Source of the DNA: Prunella strophiata
Taxonomy: Eukaryota > Chordata > Aves > Passeriformes > Prunellidae
DNA: 64,000 bases
Assembly (NCBI GenBank): GCA_036583965.1
Contig: JAZBQD010000014.1
Span: 66,370,395 to 66,434,394, forward strand
Direction of reading: 5' to 3'
The position numbers were made by a program, and so were the translations under genes. Shown here piece after piece: positions 13,651-25,456 of this stretch; position 1 is the first letter of the stretch; every line of letters starts with the position of its first letter. The notes beneath the pieces were generated by a model that saw only the letters and a list, made by a program, of their open reading frames with translations, had not been told where the DNA came from and made no database searches.

Positions 13651-15529
13651 TTCAGGCTGAGGTCTGCCCTGCATGTGGTGATACCTCTCCACCATTCCCA
13701 GTGTACAGGAATGCTCAAACAACCAAGAGCCTTAGTAAACTGAGCCCAAGGGCTGGCCACAATAAAACTCTGATGTCTCAGTAGGCATTTTGGCACCAAT
13801 CCCCTGGGCTGAACTCCGCAGCCCTGGGACTGTAGGTAGGAATATTTCTATTCTTTGACAAAGTGAAGAGCAAGCAGGGAGGTGGCCAACTGTTAACAGA
13901 ACACAGTAAGGCTAAAGGAGCTGAAGAAAATGAGTCTGGAGAAGGAGGCATTCTGATTCCTCCTATTAATCCTGTTTGCCCTCCATGCAAAGCCAGGTTG
14001 ATGTTGTTTCTGTGTTGTTTCTGTGAGTTGTGAACTTTTTATTTATTCACACCTGGGAACACAACCTCTCATCCAGGAGCTCTGTTCCACCAGGAGTGAA
14101 TTTATGGCTGGCATATGTTCCTGCAGGAGGTGCAGGAGGTGATTTATGGCAAAGAAATTACATTCTGACCCAGTGACAAGCCATTTTGCTGAGATGTTGA
14201 AGATATAAACAGTCAGGCTGTGGCACAATCGTGGGTACAATTTCAGTAGTCGTGGTAGCACTTACACTGCCCAGCCCACCCCCAGCCCACTGCTGGTGTT
14301 CAGGAGTTGGCTGCAGCTGTAACTCTTTGACAGGAAGCAGGAACACTGAAAGGGAGGTACATGGGCTGGGATGGGGCTGTGCTAGGGCTTTCTTTCTTTA
14401 GGAAAGTCTATTTTGGCATAAAGGAAAGCTGTCTAGTAGGCAAGCATTCCCAGTCATGCAGAGGGTACTTGGAAGGGGACAGGCAAGAGGGATATCTCAC
14501 ATGGGAATTTGTGATAGAATTAACTGTGTAAGGCCCATGAACATGACCTGGGATCCACTGGCTTGGTGTTTTTTTGTAAACACCACTTGCAAATAGTGTT
14601 TGCAAAAAAAACCCAAACAACCAAACAAAACCAAAAAACCAAAAAAAACAAACAAACCCCCCCCCCCCCCCCCCCCCCCAAAACTTAACTGACAGTACAT
14701 CTGCCTATGCCACCCAGTTTTCTAGGCTCGTATCACCATTGTTTGGGACAGGAATCTGGGATGTGGGAAGGGGAGGGGAAAGAGTCCTCCATGACCTCTC
14801 TGTCTCCCTGTGCATATTCTGGTCAAGGACTTTGCACCTTTCTAGCCAGCATGTTCTCAGTCCCTGCCTGAGTGGTGCTGTTGCCATTTCCCCTTTCCCC
14901 ACCCACATGTTTGCTAGAAACCCGAGGTTTGCTGAGGGTGTGTGGGAGAAAGGTGAATTGCAAAAAATTCTGGGGTCAGGACAGGAGAGCAGGAGACCCA
15001 AACCTTGTGCCACAAGTTGTGTTCATGCCTGTGGAAGGGAAGAATGTTTTTATCTGGCAGCAGTGGACTGACACTGGCTGGCAAGGGAATGGGGTGGGTG
15101 GGTGGGTGGGTGGATTCCTGTCACTTGCAGCCACAAGAATTTTGGCCATCCTGGCAGTGCAGAAGGGACTGTTGTGGACACTGTCACTATTGTGGACATC
15201 CATGAGCACTGGTAGGTGTTTGAACCAGAGAAATGTTGCCTGAGTGTGCTTCACAGCAGGGTAGGTGAGCAGATATCCCAGTTCTGATGCCCAGGGGAGC
15301 TCAGATTGGGCTGTGTGACCTGCTAGAGAACTACATGTTTCCTTTATTGGCACCTCCTGGGATTTCCTTGTTTTTTATTTTATTTTCATTTTAAAGTAAA
15401 GGGAGAGGGGAATGGTATCTTAGTGTGCTGCCTGTCTCCTCAGCCTCGACTTGCCTAAGATTCACCCACATGTGGAAGGAGAAATGCAACCAAAGACAAG
15501 TGCAACACTCATATTTCACACCACTACAT
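13651..15529. other. Intergenic, no gene recognised
   Basis: GC-moderate unique DNA containing the C tract and a short GGGT microsatellite (about 15,093-15,113). The open frames at 14,705-15,353 overlap each other on both strands and look like chance. Confidence 0.55.
14611..14679. repeat. A/C-rich tract ending in 23 consecutive C
   Basis: (C)AAA-type repeats from about 14,611 lead into 23 C at 14,657-14,679. On the minus strand this is G23 followed by T/G-rich sequence, capable of quadruplex formation. Homopolymer length may be inaccurate. Confidence 0.85.
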
Positions 15530-16285
15530 GTCCCATCCTGGGAAATTTGTGGATGACACAAAATTTATGAGGGATGACCAAGGATGGGGCTGTCATTCAG
15601 AGCAAGCTCAGCAGGCTGGAGGAGAGGGCCAGCAGTAAATGTGTGAAATTCAAGAAGAAATGCAGAGACTCACACCCAGGAGGGAAGAGGGTCTTGCAGT
15701 GCTAAAGGCTGTGAATGGACAGGCTGGGGAGGAGCTCTGCTGGAAGGGACGTGGGGTGGGTGTGTGTGTCCTGATGGAAGGTCACCACGAGCCAGCAGTG
15801 AGCCCTGGCAGCAAACCAAGCCAACATCCTGGGCTGCATGGAGAGCAGCAGAGCCAGGACAGTGTGGGAAGTTATTATCACCCTCCCATCCCCCCAAAAA
15901 CCTACCTATTAAGACATGTGCTATACCACATCTAGATACTGCACCCACTTTCTGGTGCCTCCAGTACATGCAAATAATGGACAAACTGGAGGGAGTCCAG
16001 GAGAGGGCTGCCAGCATGGCTCCAGCTGTCACCTGCCAGCAGAGGCTGAGGGAGCTGGGCTGGTTCAGCCTTGGAGCAGAGACAGCTTGGGGGCACCTAA
16101 GAGCGGCACACTGCCCTGGAGTCCTTGGGGAACTTCTCCATAAGTTTTAGCAGGGCTTTTTGCTATGGCATCTGGCAGGTGTGAGAGGAAAGGGCATGAG
16201 TTGCAACACTAGAGGTATCAGGAAAGACATCTTCACCATGAGGATGGTCAAGCAGAGCAACAAATTGCCCAATGAGTCTGTGAAG
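15530..16285 (+). mobile_element. CR1 LINE fragment, reverse transcriptase tail plus 3' region
   Basis: GGAAATTTGTGGATGACACA (the FADDTK block of the CR1 reverse transcriptase) is followed by AGGCTGGAGGAGAGGGCCAG, GAGCCAGCAGTGAGCCCTGG, AGGAGAGGGCTGCCAGCATG and GGGAGCTGGGCTGGTTCAGC, all in the CR1 order. The diagnostic CR1 3' end is absent. Frames are broken, so this is a dead copy. Confidence 0.92.
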
Positions 16286-18204
16286 TTTTCTGCTTTTTAT
16301 TTTATTATTCTTTTGAACAGGAGGATACATGGCCTGGGGATATGGGATGCTAAAGTGTGTGGCATGATTACACCAGGATCAGAGACTTGAGTATCACTAA
16401 TTATGTGATACTTTTGCCCCATCCACAAGAAATGTAAGCAATCATTTCCTAGGGATCCTCAAGGCCAAAAGCTGAAAAGGATGAAACTAATGCCAGAGGT
16501 GCTCTACAGATCACGTAAGTACAAGTCCTCAGGGGTCTGGCTTTCCTGTCAGAGGGATAGTCTGCATACATCTATCCCCTAAAAAAGCAGTTCCAGTGCA
16601 GCTGGTGTTTTTATTGGTATGGTACAATTCCCACCTAGGGCCTATGGGACATCACCTGGGGCTCATTTGTTAACAATAGGATTCACTGAATTTCACCTTC
16701 AGCTGTCTACAAATTAGACCCCTAGAGCTCAACTTCTCTTTAATAAATGCAGGAATCAATGCCATTTGAGTTGCTCTGGAGTATCCAACATGGCTCAGGT
16801 TTAGGAAAGTGAATATAGGCCTTAAAGTGGGATTCAGCTCACAGATTCATTCTTCTAAGCTTAGGGATCCTTAGCTGAGTATCTGGATGCACCAGACCCC
16901 TACACTTGTAGTATTTAGAGCCCTTGAAACAGCCTAGGAGAGCTGGAGGTCATAAATGCCCTATTCATCCTGCATTGTATCTGCAAGCCCTGGGAATCAC
17001 AGAATTATTTTGGTTGGAAAAGACCTTTAAGATCATCAAGTACAGCCATCAACCCCCCCCACTGCCCTTCTTTGCAGGGGCTGCAGTTAAGCAGTCAGCA
17101 GGGTATCCTTGGGCACTGGGGGCACTACTTGAAGTCTCTACTGAGAAAACTCCCTTTTGCTCCTGCTGTCTCTTTTGGTCACTGGAAAATCAGCAACGTC
17201 TCCAGACAGCTCCCTCACTGCCTGGTCTTCAGCACACTGCTTCATCTGGGAAAAGTGCAGGATGCATTTTGTTACCCTGACTAGTGGAGATGGCTACAGG
17301 GTGAAGCAGCAGCTTGTGTCTGCTGGGCTGAGGTTCCTGAGCAGATGCATTGGTATCTCAACAGCTCTGTGGCCTGTGTCAAAGACACCTCTGTGGGATC
17401 ACCATGGCCTGAAACAGCACCTCTCTGTTACTGCTGCTGCAGTATCAGGTATGTTTGGTTAAGGTTTCTTCTGGTTTCCAAATGATCTCTCTTTCTCTAA
17501 TAGGCCCAGGTATCCTCAGGTGGCACTGACTCTTCTCTGCTGCCTCCTTCAAAGCCACAGGGCTTGAACTCACGTGTGCAGCAATGAAAGCAGCTGTGTC
17601 TGTTCAGAGGAGGATGGTGAATGAAAGGGTATTTTACCTTCACACATGCTTCCTATTGATCTTTAAATAATATATCACATATAAACAAACATTCACTGCC
17701 CTGTGCTTCCACACTAAATAGACAGCTCTAGCTGGGTGAGGAAGCAGGACTCAACTACAAAAATTTCTTTTATTTTATTGTTGAACTTAGGCTTTTGGAA
17801 ATGGGAAAACTTCTAGTTATGCTGCAGAAAGAGAGGTAATGTCTAAAAATCTCTTTCACATACCTAGATGTCAGGAGAAGAATAAAAGGGTTTCTGGTCT
17901 AACTCTGTAAGAGTCTGCTTAGCTACCATTTTGTTAAAGATGTGGTAGCCCCAGGTGGCTGGGGCTGAGAGGAGGACAGAGAGCTCTGATCCATTGACAT
18001 GGACCCTTAGGCATATTTAAGCACACCAGCAGAATCCCAGATGGGATGGGAAATGTGACATTCCCATGTACTGATAAAAGACAAGAAGGATGTCCCAGCC
18101 CATGGTTGGCTAGCTTGACATTAATTTGGCAAAAGAATGGACATATTGATATGGGTATAAACACATTAAAGATGAGGTAAACAATTAATGCCAATCAACA
18201 TGTT
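16286..18204. other. Intergenic, no gene recognised
   Basis: Unique sequence with one short CR1 3' end (listed separately). No further feature was recognised. Confidence 0.55.
16994..17055 (-). mobile_element. Short CR1 LINE 3' end
   Basis: AATCACAGAATTATTTTGGT, then TGGAAAAGACCTTTAAGATC is the reverse of a CR1 terminus, truncated after about 60 nt. Confidence 0.88.
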
Positions 18205-19225
18205 TTTTAAGGGAGGAAGGCTTGTCAAACTGGATTTCATTCTTTGATGTGATTGTAGGTTTTGGCTGATAAAAGTAATTGCAAAGATGGAATATATTCT
18301 GACTTTTGTATGTTTGACAGCACAACAGATTCTGATTTAAAAATTAGCATTCTACCCTATCAATACAAGGCACATAAAATGGATTAAGAATGGGCTGACA
18401 TGTCAACAAAGAAGCTGTCAAAGGAGACTCACTGTAGGAGAGTGGTTTTTTTAGAAGGGGTCTGAATGCTATTGAATATTTTCAATAATTACTTGGAAGT
18501 AAATACCGAAACTGCTGATAACATTGGAAAATGTTGGAGGGGACTAGGAGTTATACAGAAATGCTCTCAGTGTGGTTGTAAGGAAGCTTTCAAGTGGAAG
18601 AACAGGCAGGCAGACCACACACGCAGGAACCTGGAACTCAATGCATCCCAGAGGGATTTCAGCATCCTAAAGGAGCAGCCCCAAATAATTCTGCTAATGT
18701 GGTCTGTATTGTGGCTTTTGCATGTTATTTTTGGAGGGGCTGACACTATCCCTGGCTGCGTCATTCAGAGGAGTAGAGTAGGGATGAAATTTTTAATTTC
18801 TGTATGTTGCACCACTTGATGTTGAAATAACATATCTGGTTCTGGTAACCTGAATTTAGAAAGAATGTCGGGGAAAAAAAGAAAAAGTCACAGAAATAAA
18901 GCACACAAATTATTCAGGGACTGAAGAACCACTACTGTGTGTGGATGCTTCCAGAGCATGATATATTTATTTTATGAACAAGGGATGAAAAGCAACTTGA
19001 GACCTGCTTATGAGTGCCTTTGGGGGGAAATGGCAGATGCAGAAGGGCTCTTTAATGTAGCAGAACTGAGCAAAGCCAAAACCTACAGAGAAAACATCTG
19101 CAGAAGCACGGGCAGGGATTCAGTAGATCATGCATCTCTGGGAAGTGGTGGACTTTTGCCCCAGCTCCCTGTGCCTTCAGATTAAGATTGAAATATTTTG
19201 GTCGTGTAATTGTTGATCAGACATG
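18205..19225 (+). mobile_element. Ancient CR1 LINE fragment (RT domain to 3' region)
   Basis: The order matches old amniote CR1: AAACTGGATTTCATTCTTTG and GGCTGATAAAAGTAATTGC (LVDKG segment of the RT), an ATATTTTCAATAATTACTTG block (NIFINDL), CACCACTTGATGTTGAAATA (HLEY), then AAGGGCTCTTTAATGTAGCA and the downstream ACCTACAGAGAAAAC region. Many substitutions and stops show great age. It is the longest CR1 copy in the window. Confidence 0.7.
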
Positions 19226-19739
19226 GGGTGAGGGAGAAGCTGTTGACCTACACGTGAAAGCTGAGACTTGGTGATTTACTGGTCCCCTCTAGCTCTCTAC
19301 TGAAGCCATGGTGCTGTGAGGCTGACAGTTGAAGGAACTGATGGACCCACCAGTCTCTTTCCTACAGGGCTTCATCTCTGCTCTTCCTTCTGCCTCTCTC
19401 CAAATTCCCTCCCTCCCTCCCCTCTGTGGTCTCCATCCTGAGGCACTCCACAATGCTCAGAGTGAAATTTCTCAAGCTGTTGGTCATAAGGGACAGGAGA
19501 TAATGCTGAAAATTTTGCCTGGTGTGTTCTCAGGAAGGTTTTCAGAAGGGAAAATGCCAGCGAAACTTTGTGCCAGAAGTCAGCTCACTTTCCAAACTGA
19601 CACTGTCTCCTTTTGCTGGCATCTCAGGAATTTATGCATGTCCTGTGAGTGAGATGTCCCCAGAGCAGCCGGGGAGGCTGGGACATCACTCCCTGAAGTG
19701 CTGTCTTGAGGAAACAAGTCTCTAAGATTCAAATGCTCC

Positions 19740-20060
19740 TTTGTTTATGAAATAAAGTCCACCAGACCTATTGCCAATTGTTTATGCTAAAGAGCGCACT
19801 CCCATTAATGCTAATGGTGCTTTGGAGCATAAATCCTTGCTAATTGATATAGGAATGTATCCCAGAAGAGTTTACTTTACTGCTGATTTAGCTGATAGAT
19901 ATAAATGTGTGAGAGGGAAATATTAGCATTCATGTAAAACAATTAGGTTATCAACAGGGGCAAATGATTCAGAAAATGACTGCAACTTTCCAGTTCCCTT
20001 TAATGGAAAAAAAAAAAAAGAAAGTCTGCTAATGAGGAAAATCAGAGGGAATACAAATAT
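19740..20060. other. Possible conserved non-coding element
   Basis: AT-rich, repeat-free sequence just beyond the CELF2 3' end. It has several homeodomain-type cores (CCAATTG, CTAATTG, CAATTAG, TTAATGCTAATGG) and no open frame. This is typical of vertebrate enhancers near developmental genes, but conservation is not tested here. Confidence 0.3.
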
Positions 20061-21185
20061 GAGCTAATCATTGCGATTATTTAATATTTGTGTTACATCA
20101 GCAGCCCTTGAAAAGCAGGGCAGGGTTCCCACCTGAGCTCTGTGCTGATGTGGGATGGACAGGACCCTCCTGCTGCCCACCAAGACAAATCTTCCCTCTG
20201 ACCTCTCTGGTGGAGCAGTGTTTTTTGGCTTACAAGGCTGATGCACCTGGCCACTGGATGTTGAGCTCAGTAACGTTCACTAAATATGCATGAATAGAAG
20301 GATACAAGCAGCAGATAGATTTCCACAATTTAATTTTTTTTTTTCAGATAATATAATGGCATATGAAAAGTGAGGCAGTAATGCAGTTCAAAAGAAAAAA
20401 AGAAAGCAACCCCTCTCCCTCCCCTCCCCTCATTCTCCTGGATCTTTCTGCCAAAGGCTGACATTATTGAAAGTTTGATAAATACAAGAATTATGGCCAT
20501 TTCCATAAAAATCAGATTGTTTAAAATCTACAATTTTGTGGCAAATATACAGCCATTGAAGGAATATTTTTTTTCAGTGTACTCAACAGTTTTACCTATT
20601 TGATTCCCATTTAATTCATGGGTTTTGATGTGAAAATGTTTTTTTTAAGAGAAGGCTCAATACAGGAAACGTACAGTAAGCCATGGATCTTCCCCAAAAA
20701 AGATGCTTTGACCTCCAGGGTGGAATCTGTGGAATTTTGAGCATATGGGTTTTCATTTTTTAATTCTAAACCTATCTAGAATCAGGAGGAAAAAAAGTCA
20801 TATACCAAAAAGTACAGTATTGTATTGTTTTATAACATTTTCTCATCCACATGTTTTAGCCATTTTTTAATTTTAGTGCAAAACCAAACATGTTTGCTTC
20901 TTCAAATACAGAAAGAGATCAAAATTTCTGCATCTTAGAATCTTTTGCTGCAAGTCACTGAATGGCAAGACTTTTTCTCCCCACAGATTTCAGTAAGCCT
21001 AATTTTCAAAGTCTCCATTATTAATGAAATATCAAGCGAATTAATTAACATTTGCCTGGGCATGGTTAAAGACCATATACCCAAGAAGTTTTCATATAAC
21101 AAAAAGCGCCCAATCCTAGAAACATTTTTTTTTGTTCCATTTAATGCTCATAAAATTTTACAGACAACAGAATCCTTTCTTAAGC

Positions 21186-21191
21186 TTTATT
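21186..21191 (-). terminator. Candidate distal poly(A) signal AATAAA
   Basis: The plus strand reads TTTATT, which is AATAAA in the CELF2 direction. A GU-rich stretch (TTCTGTTGTCTGTAAAA) follows 10-25 nt downstream, as expected for a cleavage and polyadenylation site near 21,170. Whether it is used cannot be seen from sequence. Confidence 0.35.
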
Positions 21192-21461
21192 TAAGAAATC
21201 GAATACTATTATAGTTCAATATATATAAGACACATCCAGTATTGTGTTCCTGATAGCAAGTGCATAGATTTTGTTAAGATATCATTTTTATATTTAAATT
21301 TTTTTTTATTTGTTACTCAGTAGCACGTTTCATGATCACACGAAGGGATATTCCCAGTGATTTTACTAAGAGCATGAGAGAAAAAACAGAACACAGCAAA
21401 GTAGTGAAACTACAACAGAGATGAGGAACAAAAACGATCAGGCAAACTATCAGTACAGTCG

Positions 21462-21522
21462 ATTCCTGATAAGTGAATAATCTGATTGCTTGGTCACAAT
21501 GCTTTATTCACTTATCAGGAAT
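21462..21522 (-). ncRNA. Perfect 19-bp hairpin in the 3' UTR region, pre-miRNA-like
   Basis: Plus-strand arms ATTCCTGATAAGTGAATAA (21,462-21,480) and TTATTCACTTATCAGGAAT (21,504-21,522) are exact reverse complements separated by 23 nt. Inside, ATTG (21,485-21,488) can pair with CAAT (21,497-21,500), leaving an 8-nt apical loop after a small internal loop. Outside, one bulged base allows about four more pairs. Size and shape resemble a microRNA precursor, but I do not recognise the sequence as a named miRNA. On the CELF2 strand the 5' arm ends in AATAAA (21,508-21,503). The structure is directly visible; the function is inference. Confidence 0.4.
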
Positions 21523-23101
21523 GATTCACACTACATTTTGTTAAACTGTTTTCCTTAGCCTAATACCTAAGAGTCACACTGGGCAAAGGCACACACACTC
21601 TGGCAGGCTATTCTTTAATCAGCGAGTCTTGTGACAGTTTGGTAATTTCCCATGGCGATACACATATAGCTAACAAAGAGACATTTTGCTAACACTGCAA
21701 GGTGCCTTACATAATTGAAATTAAAAGCATGTGTTTAAGCAGGACAAACTGTTCAGCTGCATTGCTTTAAGGAACTCATTTTTCCCCCATTGTTGAAATT
21801 AAAAAAAAAAAAGAAAAAAAAAAAAAAGAAGAAAGAAAACCTTGTATCTTTCAGCCCTGAGTATTTAAAAGAAACCTAACTGCAGTATAAGTCTTTTATT
21901 TTCAGTTGTATTTTTGGAAGAAAAGACCCTTCACAAAGCTCTAGTTTCTTTCCTAAGACCAAGTTTGGAGGAAAAAAAGAGAAAAAAAAAAAAAAAAGAA
22001 AACATCCACAGCAAGCTAAAAAAAAAACCCCAAAGAGCAATTCTGATTTATCCATCATGCAAGTCAAGACTTACTTAACTGAATCCACTGGTGTCAAAAT
22101 TATCCAAATCAAGATCATAAACTCTACAGGTGTCAAAGACCCAGGATATAGTCTGACCATCGGGTTCTGCTTTCCTGCCTGGGCTGTCTGCTACAGGCTC
22201 CTGTGGTTTTAGGTTAAACCTAGAGCTGCTTGCACCCCTGACCTCTGATAACAGACCCCGTGGGATGGCACTGGAGCTCACTGGGGGCTCCAGACTCATC
22301 ACTTGTTTGCTTCTCATGGAAACGGAAAAGTGAAAAAAAAAGGAAAAAAAAAAAAATTCAGAAAAATAGATCGAGCAGTAACAACCAGGCCAACTCACAA
22401 GCCACCAGAAAATTTCAAAAGTCTTCCAAACGCAGGAACCAACGTTGCTGCTGACACCACACGGATACACCCAGTGCGCCAGGACCTTGTTGGACGGTAT
22501 TGATGGGGCTGTGTGTGTGTGTGAGCCAAAGCCAGAGCGCCAGAAAGACCAGGGGAGAGGAGACAAGAGGGAGGAGTGTCGTTTGGGTCTCATAAGAGCA
22601 CTTTTAAGTGGTCTTCGATTCCTGAGCATCACAGAAAGTGGGACAAAGGAAAGGGATGGGGGCGTATGGCTTGAATTCCAGAGAGCACTCACCAGTGCTT
22701 CTCTCTCCTCCTTGGGTTTGGTTTGGTTGGTTTTGTTTTGTTTTTTTTTTTCCCCCCCCTCTCCAAATTGTAAGGTTTGTATCTGCGATCAGAGGAGAGA
22801 AGAGAATTTCTGTAAACCAGAACAACGTAGAATTTTCTTTTGCAGCTTTTATTTCATCGTGGTAGATACCGGTTGGGGGAGAGCAGAGAGATTCTTGTGA
22901 GGAGGAAAAAATTATAGGAAAGGAAAGAATAAAAAAAAGCTAAGAGCCAAGTGTAAAAAATAATGAGAAAAAAGTGCTATGGTATTTCTTTAGTCCCTTT
23001 TGAGATTTGTGTAATACTATCCGCCAATGCTGAGAATGATCTGCTTTGTAAACCCACAGCAAAAATATCACCCATTGGAACAGGGGATCTTTTTTCCATA
23101 A

Positions 23102-23107
23102 TTTATT
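23102..23107 (-). terminator. Candidate proximal poly(A) signal AATAAA
   Basis: AATAAA on the minus strand is preceded by an A/U-rich tract and followed, about 40 nt on, by U/G-rich sequence (TTTTTGCTGTGGGTTT). Its distance from the stop codon, about 6.45 kb, is close to the 3' UTR length I recall for mammalian CELF2. Use is unproven. Confidence 0.35.
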
Positions 23108-23216
23108 TCTCCTTTTTTTTTTTTTTTTTTTAATTTCATTTTTTTTTACTTCATCTGGCTTTAGTAGAAAGTCTTCCTGTGCTCAACTGGATTTTGTTGT
23201 ATTTTTTAAAGTATTA

Positions 23217-23224
23217 TATGTACA
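23217..23224 (-). promoter_or_regulatory. Pumilio-type element TGTACATA
   Basis: The plus strand TATGTACA reads TGTACATA in the CELF2 sense direction, matching UGUANAUA. It lies in the probable 3' UTR, about 6.3 kb after the stop codon. A match of eight bases can occur by chance. Confidence 0.3.
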
Positions 23225-25399
23225 ACTGCACATAACAAGCTTGATCACCTGGTAAGATTTTGCAGGCTCTCCCAGCCCTAGTTAAGACATGATTAGTTTC
23301 TAGGGAGAGTTTGACTAACGCCATATGCCATCAGATTACTGTGCAGTTTGGAAAAAATCCCAAGGCTATATCCTCCTTTTCTTGAATGTTTCATATGCTT
23401 CTGCAACGTAGTGGCAGAGTATTATTATTTTTTTTAACAGCTAGGAAGAAATGATCTCCATAATCCACATTTTCCAGACTGACTGAAATGCCACAGCAAA
23501 AAAAAAAAAAAAAAAAAAAAATCTTTTCAGGTGTCTTCTGTGTGTTTGTGTGCAGAAGGTTTTGCAGTTTGAAGGCTAACAAAAGCTACCTTCAATAGGA
23601 CTTTGCAGGAAACTCATTTAAAATGCTTCCTGCTCCAAGAGATTATCCAAGTGATAAGGCATGACTAGGGGGAGGAAGAGAGAAAAAAAAAAAAAAATCA
23701 AAGAAACCAGAACATGTCTAAAATGTACAAATCCTCTTTTGCCCCCCAATCAGCTATTCACTTAGGTGGAATCGACTGTATCTTTTGTACACAACCAACA
23801 AATAGAGAAAAAAAAAAAAAAAAACAGGCACGTGAAACAGTGAGGTGTGCAGATGTATTACCAACACAGAATGACCACCAACAATACAACACACAAAGTA
23901 GAGAGACAAGTATTAGGAAAATGGTTTAATATTGGAGACAGAAGCAAAAAACTGCATCACACAATAACATACGTTACAAAAATAAGTCTGACTGTTTCAA
24001 CTACACGGTTATGTTCACAATGAGGACAGAAGAATCAGAAAAAACTCTGATCTAAACAGCAAAAAAGCAAACCCCTAACGTTTTAACTAATACATTTATC
24101 CACGCAAAGTGACCGAGTACTCCTAATTCTAATTACCTTATTGTGTAACTGCACGATACAGAATAAAAAGTGAAACTTACCGCTTTTGTTAAGACAAAAT
24201 TCTAAACACTAGATATAAGCAAAGGGAAAAAAAGAAATCAAGCCAAAGTTTTGAATTCTCGAAACAAAACCAACTCTCTTTCTACCATCCAGAAATCAAA
24301 CTTGAAAATCAGTCATGATCGAGGGGGCCCACGAGAGTAAGCCACAAAAATTTCCATTTGTTTTTTAATCTCCAGTATAAAAAGTTCCACTGGTACAAAA
24401 TGCATAAGTACAATCAAGTTGTAGAAATAGGAAAGCCTGCTTTTTTTTTTTGCCTTTTTTTTGTTCTTTTTTTTTTTTTTTGGCTCAAATTCCATCAAAC
24501 AACAAAATCCAAATGCATCAATAAAACAGAAACAATACTCAAATGGTCTTACAGTTTCCACTAGATTGCATTAACTTTGGCTTTTCTCAGACAATACTTA
24601 AAAACTAGTTTGTAATTCTAAACAAAATGATAGTATTATTAATCTACAAACAACAATTCCCACAGCACGAAAAAAACACAAATACATAGGTTTGTTTTTT
24701 TTTTTCTTTTTGTATGACATTATCCAAAAAGGTAATGAAACTACAGGATATTTTTTTTCCTTTTGTTAATTAGCACTTAAGATAATAAAAACAGAAACAG
24801 TAAAATGATTCCAGAGTAGCACAAGCCAAGGAACTGTAACCCCTATGGTGAAAGAAAGATGAACTTGTTACTCCTTTGAGGACTGCCATTTCATTGCAAT
24901 TAGCTAATTTGTTTGATAAAACAACTAGTCTAGTCTTTTGATTAGAATTTTGTAAAGCAATTTCCCTTGTTTTACTTCCTCTCTTATTAGGCCCTTGCAC
25001 CCTTGCAGCTTTTTCCTTTCATTATTTTGAAAGAGAACTGGTAGATAATTTGCCTCCCAGGAGGTGTATGTTTGGGTTTTTGGTTTTGTATTTGAATTTT
25101 ATTTTTTACTTTTTACTTTCAATTTTTTTTTTCTAGAGATGGACACTTTTCTAAGCAATGACTCATCTCAGTTGCCTGGAAGTACAGAAACATTCCTTGT
25201 CTCCCAATGCTAAGCCAATGTCCTGTGGAGTAATTCAGGGCAGCCGAGTTACACTGCCCAAGGACCAGAGGCATCACCGCTCTAACCGGACTGGAAAACC
25301 CACAGGACACACCAGGGCATCTACAAAAGCTTTGGAAATTTAGACGGTGGGTACAATGAGAAAAATTAGTGAAACAGTCTCTAAACAATCCAAATGATG

Positions 25400-25456
25400 A
25401 TCTCATATTATATATATATATATATGTACATATATATAATATAACGTACGTGAGAT
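25400..25456 (-). promoter_or_regulatory. AU hairpin with Pumilio-type site in its loop
   Basis: ATCTCA (25,400-25,405) pairs with TGAGAT (25,451-25,456), and TATTATATATA (25,406-25,416) pairs with TATATATAATA (25,431-25,441). A 9-nt bulge lies on one side. The terminal loop holds ATGTACAT, so both strands contain TGTACATA, a match to the Pumilio element UGUANAUA. A second minus-strand copy lies at 23,217-23,224. The AU part could be a simple repeat, but the non-repeat flanking arms support a real stem. Confidence 0.35.

Noticed and set aside
1..20000. Exons of the neighbouring gene expected downstream of CELF2 (USP6NL in mammals)
   Set aside because: No TBC-domain or other recognisable peptide was seen on either strand, so the neighbour is presumably further left.
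22075..22692. 205-codon open frame on the minus strand in the probable 3' UTR
   Set aside because: No recognisable domain, a phenylalanine run that comes from an A tract, and it lies downstream of the CELF2 stop in the same transcript direction. More likely chance; conservation of reading frame would be needed.
22603..22900. Frames near a CpG- and GT-containing patch that might be another gene's exon
   Set aside because: No splice-flanked conserved peptide; better explained as 3' UTR sequence.
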